A stretch of 64,000 bases of DNA, from the NCBI RefSeq assembly GCF_004114935.1, contig NZ_CP022221.1:9135001-9199000 (forward strand), in the 5' to 3' direction. Shown here piece by piece: positions 61,873-64,000 of the stretch. The stretch is from Bradyrhizobium zhanjiangense (lineage in GTDB: Bacteria; Pseudomonadota; Alphaproteobacteria; Rhizobiales; Xanthobacteraceae). The position numbers and the translations under genes are program-made. Position 1 is the stretch's first letter; each line of letters opens with the position of its first letter. The notes beneath the pieces were generated by a model. The model ran no database searches and was not told where the DNA came from. It was given only the letters and a program-made list of their open reading frames with translations.

Positions 61873-63045
61873 TCACTTCATCTTGCACTTGTCGTGGAAA
61901 CGATCCTGATCGTGCTCGACGATGGTGGCGACGGTCTTCAGTGCGAGCTGGCCGTCGGCGTCCTTGACCACGTCCTGCAGGTAGAAGTTCTGGATTGGGA
62001 TGTGGTTGTTGCCGTATTTGAACGGGCCGCGCACCGATTTGAAGTTCACCTTCTCCATTTCGGCCTTCATCGCGTCCTTCTTCGAGGTGTCGCCCTTCAC
62101 GGCGACGACCGCGCTGTTGATCAGGTTCGCGGCATCATAGGACTGCGCGCCGTAGAAGGTCGGGCGCAGGCCGGTATACTTCTTGCGGTAGTCGGCGACG
62201 AATTTCTTGTTCTCGTCGTTGGGCAGATCGTTGACCCATTGCTGAGCGCCGGGCACGCCGAGCGCGTTGTCCTTCTGCAGCGGCAGCGACAATTCGTCGA
62301 TCGTGAAGGCGGTGTAGAGCGGAATCTGCGCTTTGATGCCGGCCTGGGCGTATTGATTGAGGAACTGGACGCCGGCCGCGCCCGGATAGAACACGAAGAT
62401 CGATTCGGCCTTGGAGTTCTTGGCCTTGGTGAGCTCGGCGGAGAAGTCGAGCTGGCTCGGCCACACCGTGTATTCCTCACCCACGACCTGACCCTTGAAG
62501 GTGCTCTTGACGCCGGCCAGCATGTCCTTGCCAGCGGCGTAGTTCGGGCCGATCAGGAACACCGACTTGACGCCTTTCTGGTTCATATAGGTGCCGACCG
62601 CCTGCGGGGTCTGGTCGTTCTGCCAGGAGGTCGAGAACACGTAGGGCGAGCACAGCTCGCCCGCGAGCTGCGAGGGACCGGCATTGGCCGAGATCAGGAA
62701 GGTCTGCGAATCGACCGCGGTCTTGAGCGAGGCCAGCAGCACGTTCGACCAGATGTAGCCGACGATGAAATCGACCTTGTCGGATTGCACCAGCTTCTCG
62801 GTCTTCTGCTTGCCGACATCCGGCTTCTGCCCGTCGTCCTCGTAGATCACCTCGACCGGCTTGCCGCCCATCTTGCGGCCGAGATGGTCGAGCGCGAGCT
62901 CGAAGGAATTGCGCATGTCATTGCCGATTACGGCGGTCGGGCCGCTGAAGGTCGAGACGAAGCCGATCTTGATGGTGTCGCCGGCGAATGCCGGATTTGC
63001 CAGCACCAGCGCCGCTGCGCCCGCCAGCCAGAATGCCGTCCTCAT
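61873..63045 (-). CDS. orphan ABC transporter substrate-binding protein (LivK-type, aromatic-acid candidate)
   Basis: A 390-residue exported protein: signal peptide to about residue 21 (ANPAFAG), then IKIGFVSTFSGPTAVIGNDM and FIVGYIWSNVLLASLKTAVD, SVFLIGPNYAAGKDML. Family Peripla_BP_6; the group to which it looks closest includes benzoate/hydroxybenzoate binding proteins. No permease or ATPase is adjacent, while livHMGF at 45,924-49,248 lacks a binding protein. Start 63045 puts the signal peptide correctly; ATG 63057 is in frame. A weak TGCA-type site is 112 bp upstream. Confidence 0.85.
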   Translation of the reverse strand: MRTAFWLAGAAALVLANPAFAGDTIKIGFVSTFSGPTAVIGNDMRNSFELALDHLGRKMGGKPVEVIYEDDGQKPDVGKQKTEKLVQSDKVDFIVGYIWSNVLLASLKTAVDSQTFLISANAGPSQLAGELCSPYVFSTSWQNDQTPQAVGTYMNQKGVKSVFLIGPNYAAGKDMLAGVKSTFKGQVVGEEYTVWPSQLDFSAELTKAKNSKAESIFVFYPGAAGVQFLNQYAQAGIKAQIPLYTAFTIDELSLPLQKDNALGVPGAQQWVNDLPNDENKKFVADYRKKYTGLRPTFYGAQSYDAANLINSAVVAVKGDTSKKDAMKAEMEKVNFKSVRGPFKYGNNHIPIQNFYLQDVVKDADGQLALKTVATIVEHDQDRFHDKCKMK

Positions 63046-63357
63046 AACCACTCCCATCCTTGATTATCGATCCCGGAAACGGGGTGATCGCCGCACCGGG
63101 CCAGTCTTTATTGAACGCAAAATCTGTCGAGCCGCCAATGGCTCAGCGTCCGTCCCTGCACCATATTTCGCCAGAATTGGGGATGGCAAGAAATATAATT
63201 CTACTCACTTCGGCCAAGGCATGGTCAAGGCTGCGGCACTTTTTCGCGGCGGATCGATACACCAGGCCTATGCGGCGATTGATGACGGCTATTGGACCGC
63301 GGCGCCCAATCCGCACTTAAATGAGAAGGTAGAGCAGCGAGATTCGAGGGGCACATC
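63046..63357. promoter_or_regulatory. 312-bp divergent intergenic region between orphan binding protein and ndh-type gene
   Basis: It contains TGCA-CCATAT-TTCG at 63157-63170, a poor match (two changes) to the TGCA-N6-TGCA pattern near the box genes, followed by an AT-rich patch at 63176-63212 that could be the core promoter for either gene. No gene was recognised here, although overlapping frames are open. Confidence 0.35.
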
Positions 63358-64000
63358 ATGACCACGACACCGCACCGCGTCGTCATCGTCGGAGCCGGCT
63401 TTGGCGGGCTGGAGACGACCTACCGGCTCGCGGGCGCGCCGGTCGAGATCACGCTGATCGACCGTCGCAACCATCATCTGTTCCAGCCGCTGCTCTACCA
63501 GGTCGCGACTGCTTCGCTCGCGACCAGCGAGATCGCCTGGCCGGTCCGCCATCTGATGCGGGGCCGGCGCGAGGTGACGACGCTGTTTGCGACGGTGAGC
63601 GGCGTCGACACCGACAGGCGCTGCGTGCTGATCGACGACGGCAGCGAGGTGCCTTACGACACCCTCGTGCTCGCCACCGGCGCCCGGCACGCCTATTTCG
63701 GCCATGACGAATGGGAGCAGTTCGCGCCCGGCCTGAAGACGTTAGAGGACGCGACCACGCTGCGCCGGCACATCCTGGTGGCATTCGAGCGCGCCGAGCG
63801 CGAGACGGATCCGGAGAGGCGCGCGGCGCGGCTGACCTTCGTCATCGTCGGCGCCGGCCCGACCGGCGTCGAGCTCGCCGGCACCATCGCCGAGATGGCG
63901 CACCACACTCTGCCCGGCGATTTCCGCAACATCGACACGACGAAGGCGCGCGTCGTGCTGATCGAAGCCGGCCCGCGCGTGCTCGCGGGCTTTGCCGACG
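63358..64000 (+). CDS. ndh: type-II NADH dehydrogenase / FAD-dependent pyridine nucleotide oxidoreductase (5' part)
   Basis: The visible 214 codons begin MTTTPHRVVIVGAGFGGLET, a FAD Rossmann motif (GAGFGG at 12-17), then LIDRRNHHLFQPLLYQVATA, the NDH-2 hallmark, LVLATGARHAYFGHDEWEQF, and the NADH motif VIVGAGPTGVELAGTIAEMA. It runs off the window. NDH-2 passes electrons from NADH to quinone without pumping protons. GAGGGGCACATC precedes the ATG. It is divergent from the orphan binding protein. Confidence 0.9.
   Translation, partial: MTTTPHRVVIVGAGFGGLETTYRLAGAPVEITLIDRRNHHLFQPLLYQVATASLATSEIAWPVRHLMRGRREVTTLFATVSGVDTDRRCVLIDDGSEVPYDTLVLATGARHAYFGHDEWEQFAPGLKTLEDATTLRRHILVAFERAERETDPERRAARLTFVIVGAGPTGVELAGTIAEMAHHTLPGDFRNIDTTKARVVLIEAGPRVLAGFAD

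Noticed and set aside
62861..63361. A 166-codon plus-strand frame in the gap before the ndh-type gene
   Set aside because: Half is antisense to the binding-protein signal-peptide region, and the rest has no domain or ribosome site.

Overview
The window reads as chromosomal DNA of a Bradyrhizobium-type alphaproteobacterium. The evidence is high GC, a GcrA-type cell-cycle regulator with a cluster of GANTC (CcrM) sites upstream, a SAM-II riboswitch in front of metZ, a BjaI/BraI-type LuxI/LuxR pair, the aerobic box benzoyl-CoA pathway, two branched-chain-amino-acid-type ABC transporters, and many copies of palindromic intergenic repeats. Genus is inferred from gene content and remembered family resemblance; no database was searched.

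Left part (1-19,600), mostly housekeeping and stress genes: a partial XRE regulator, an epoxide-hydrolase-like enzyme, tRNA-Gly(CCC), an alkyltransferase plus AraC pair resembling a split Ada system, VOC and SRPBCC proteins, a secreted Gly/Met-rich protein, a MATE pump, a PAS protein, a bidomain dCTP deaminase, metZ behind a SAM-II riboswitch with a clear terminator/antiterminator, an opgC-SGNH-SGNH operon in which one SGNH copy is degenerate, apaG, argD-argF-hslO and gcrA.

Middle (19,600-32,950): an IS630-family element sits 20 bp downstream of phoB. The Pho operon follows on the minus strand (phoR, pstS, pstC, pstA, pstB, phoU, phoB) with a three-repeat Pho box before pstS. Then come a YbhN-like membrane protein, a BON/OmpA protein with a coupled small membrane protein, a polysaccharide deacetylase and an SDR.

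Right part (33,100-63,050), an aromatic-catabolism region of about 30 kb. (i) Benzoate: boxB, boxC, an alpha/beta hydrolase, benzoate-CoA ligase, boxR and a truncated haemoglobin; boxA is absent. (ii) An IclR regulator, a Rieske oxygenase and a glutamine-synthetase-like ligase. (iii) A livHMGF-type transporter without a binding protein, preceded by a TGCA-N6-TGCA site like those around the box genes. (iv) A LuxI/LuxR quorum-sensing pair with a palindromic lux-box-like site and a coupled 72-residue protein. (v) A quinate/shikimate set: LysR regulator, AroE-type dehydrogenase, a complete ABC transporter, a Gfo/Idh dehydrogenase and a fused 3-dehydroshikimate dehydratase, which together would yield protocatechuate. 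(vi) An orphan binding protein that may complete transporter (iii). A partial type-II NADH dehydrogenase closes the window.

The most interesting proposals are the BoxR-type site linking the box genes to the binding-protein-less transporter, the LuxI system embedded among aromatic-acid genes, the SAM-II terminator switch, and the degenerate SGNH paralog beside OpgC.
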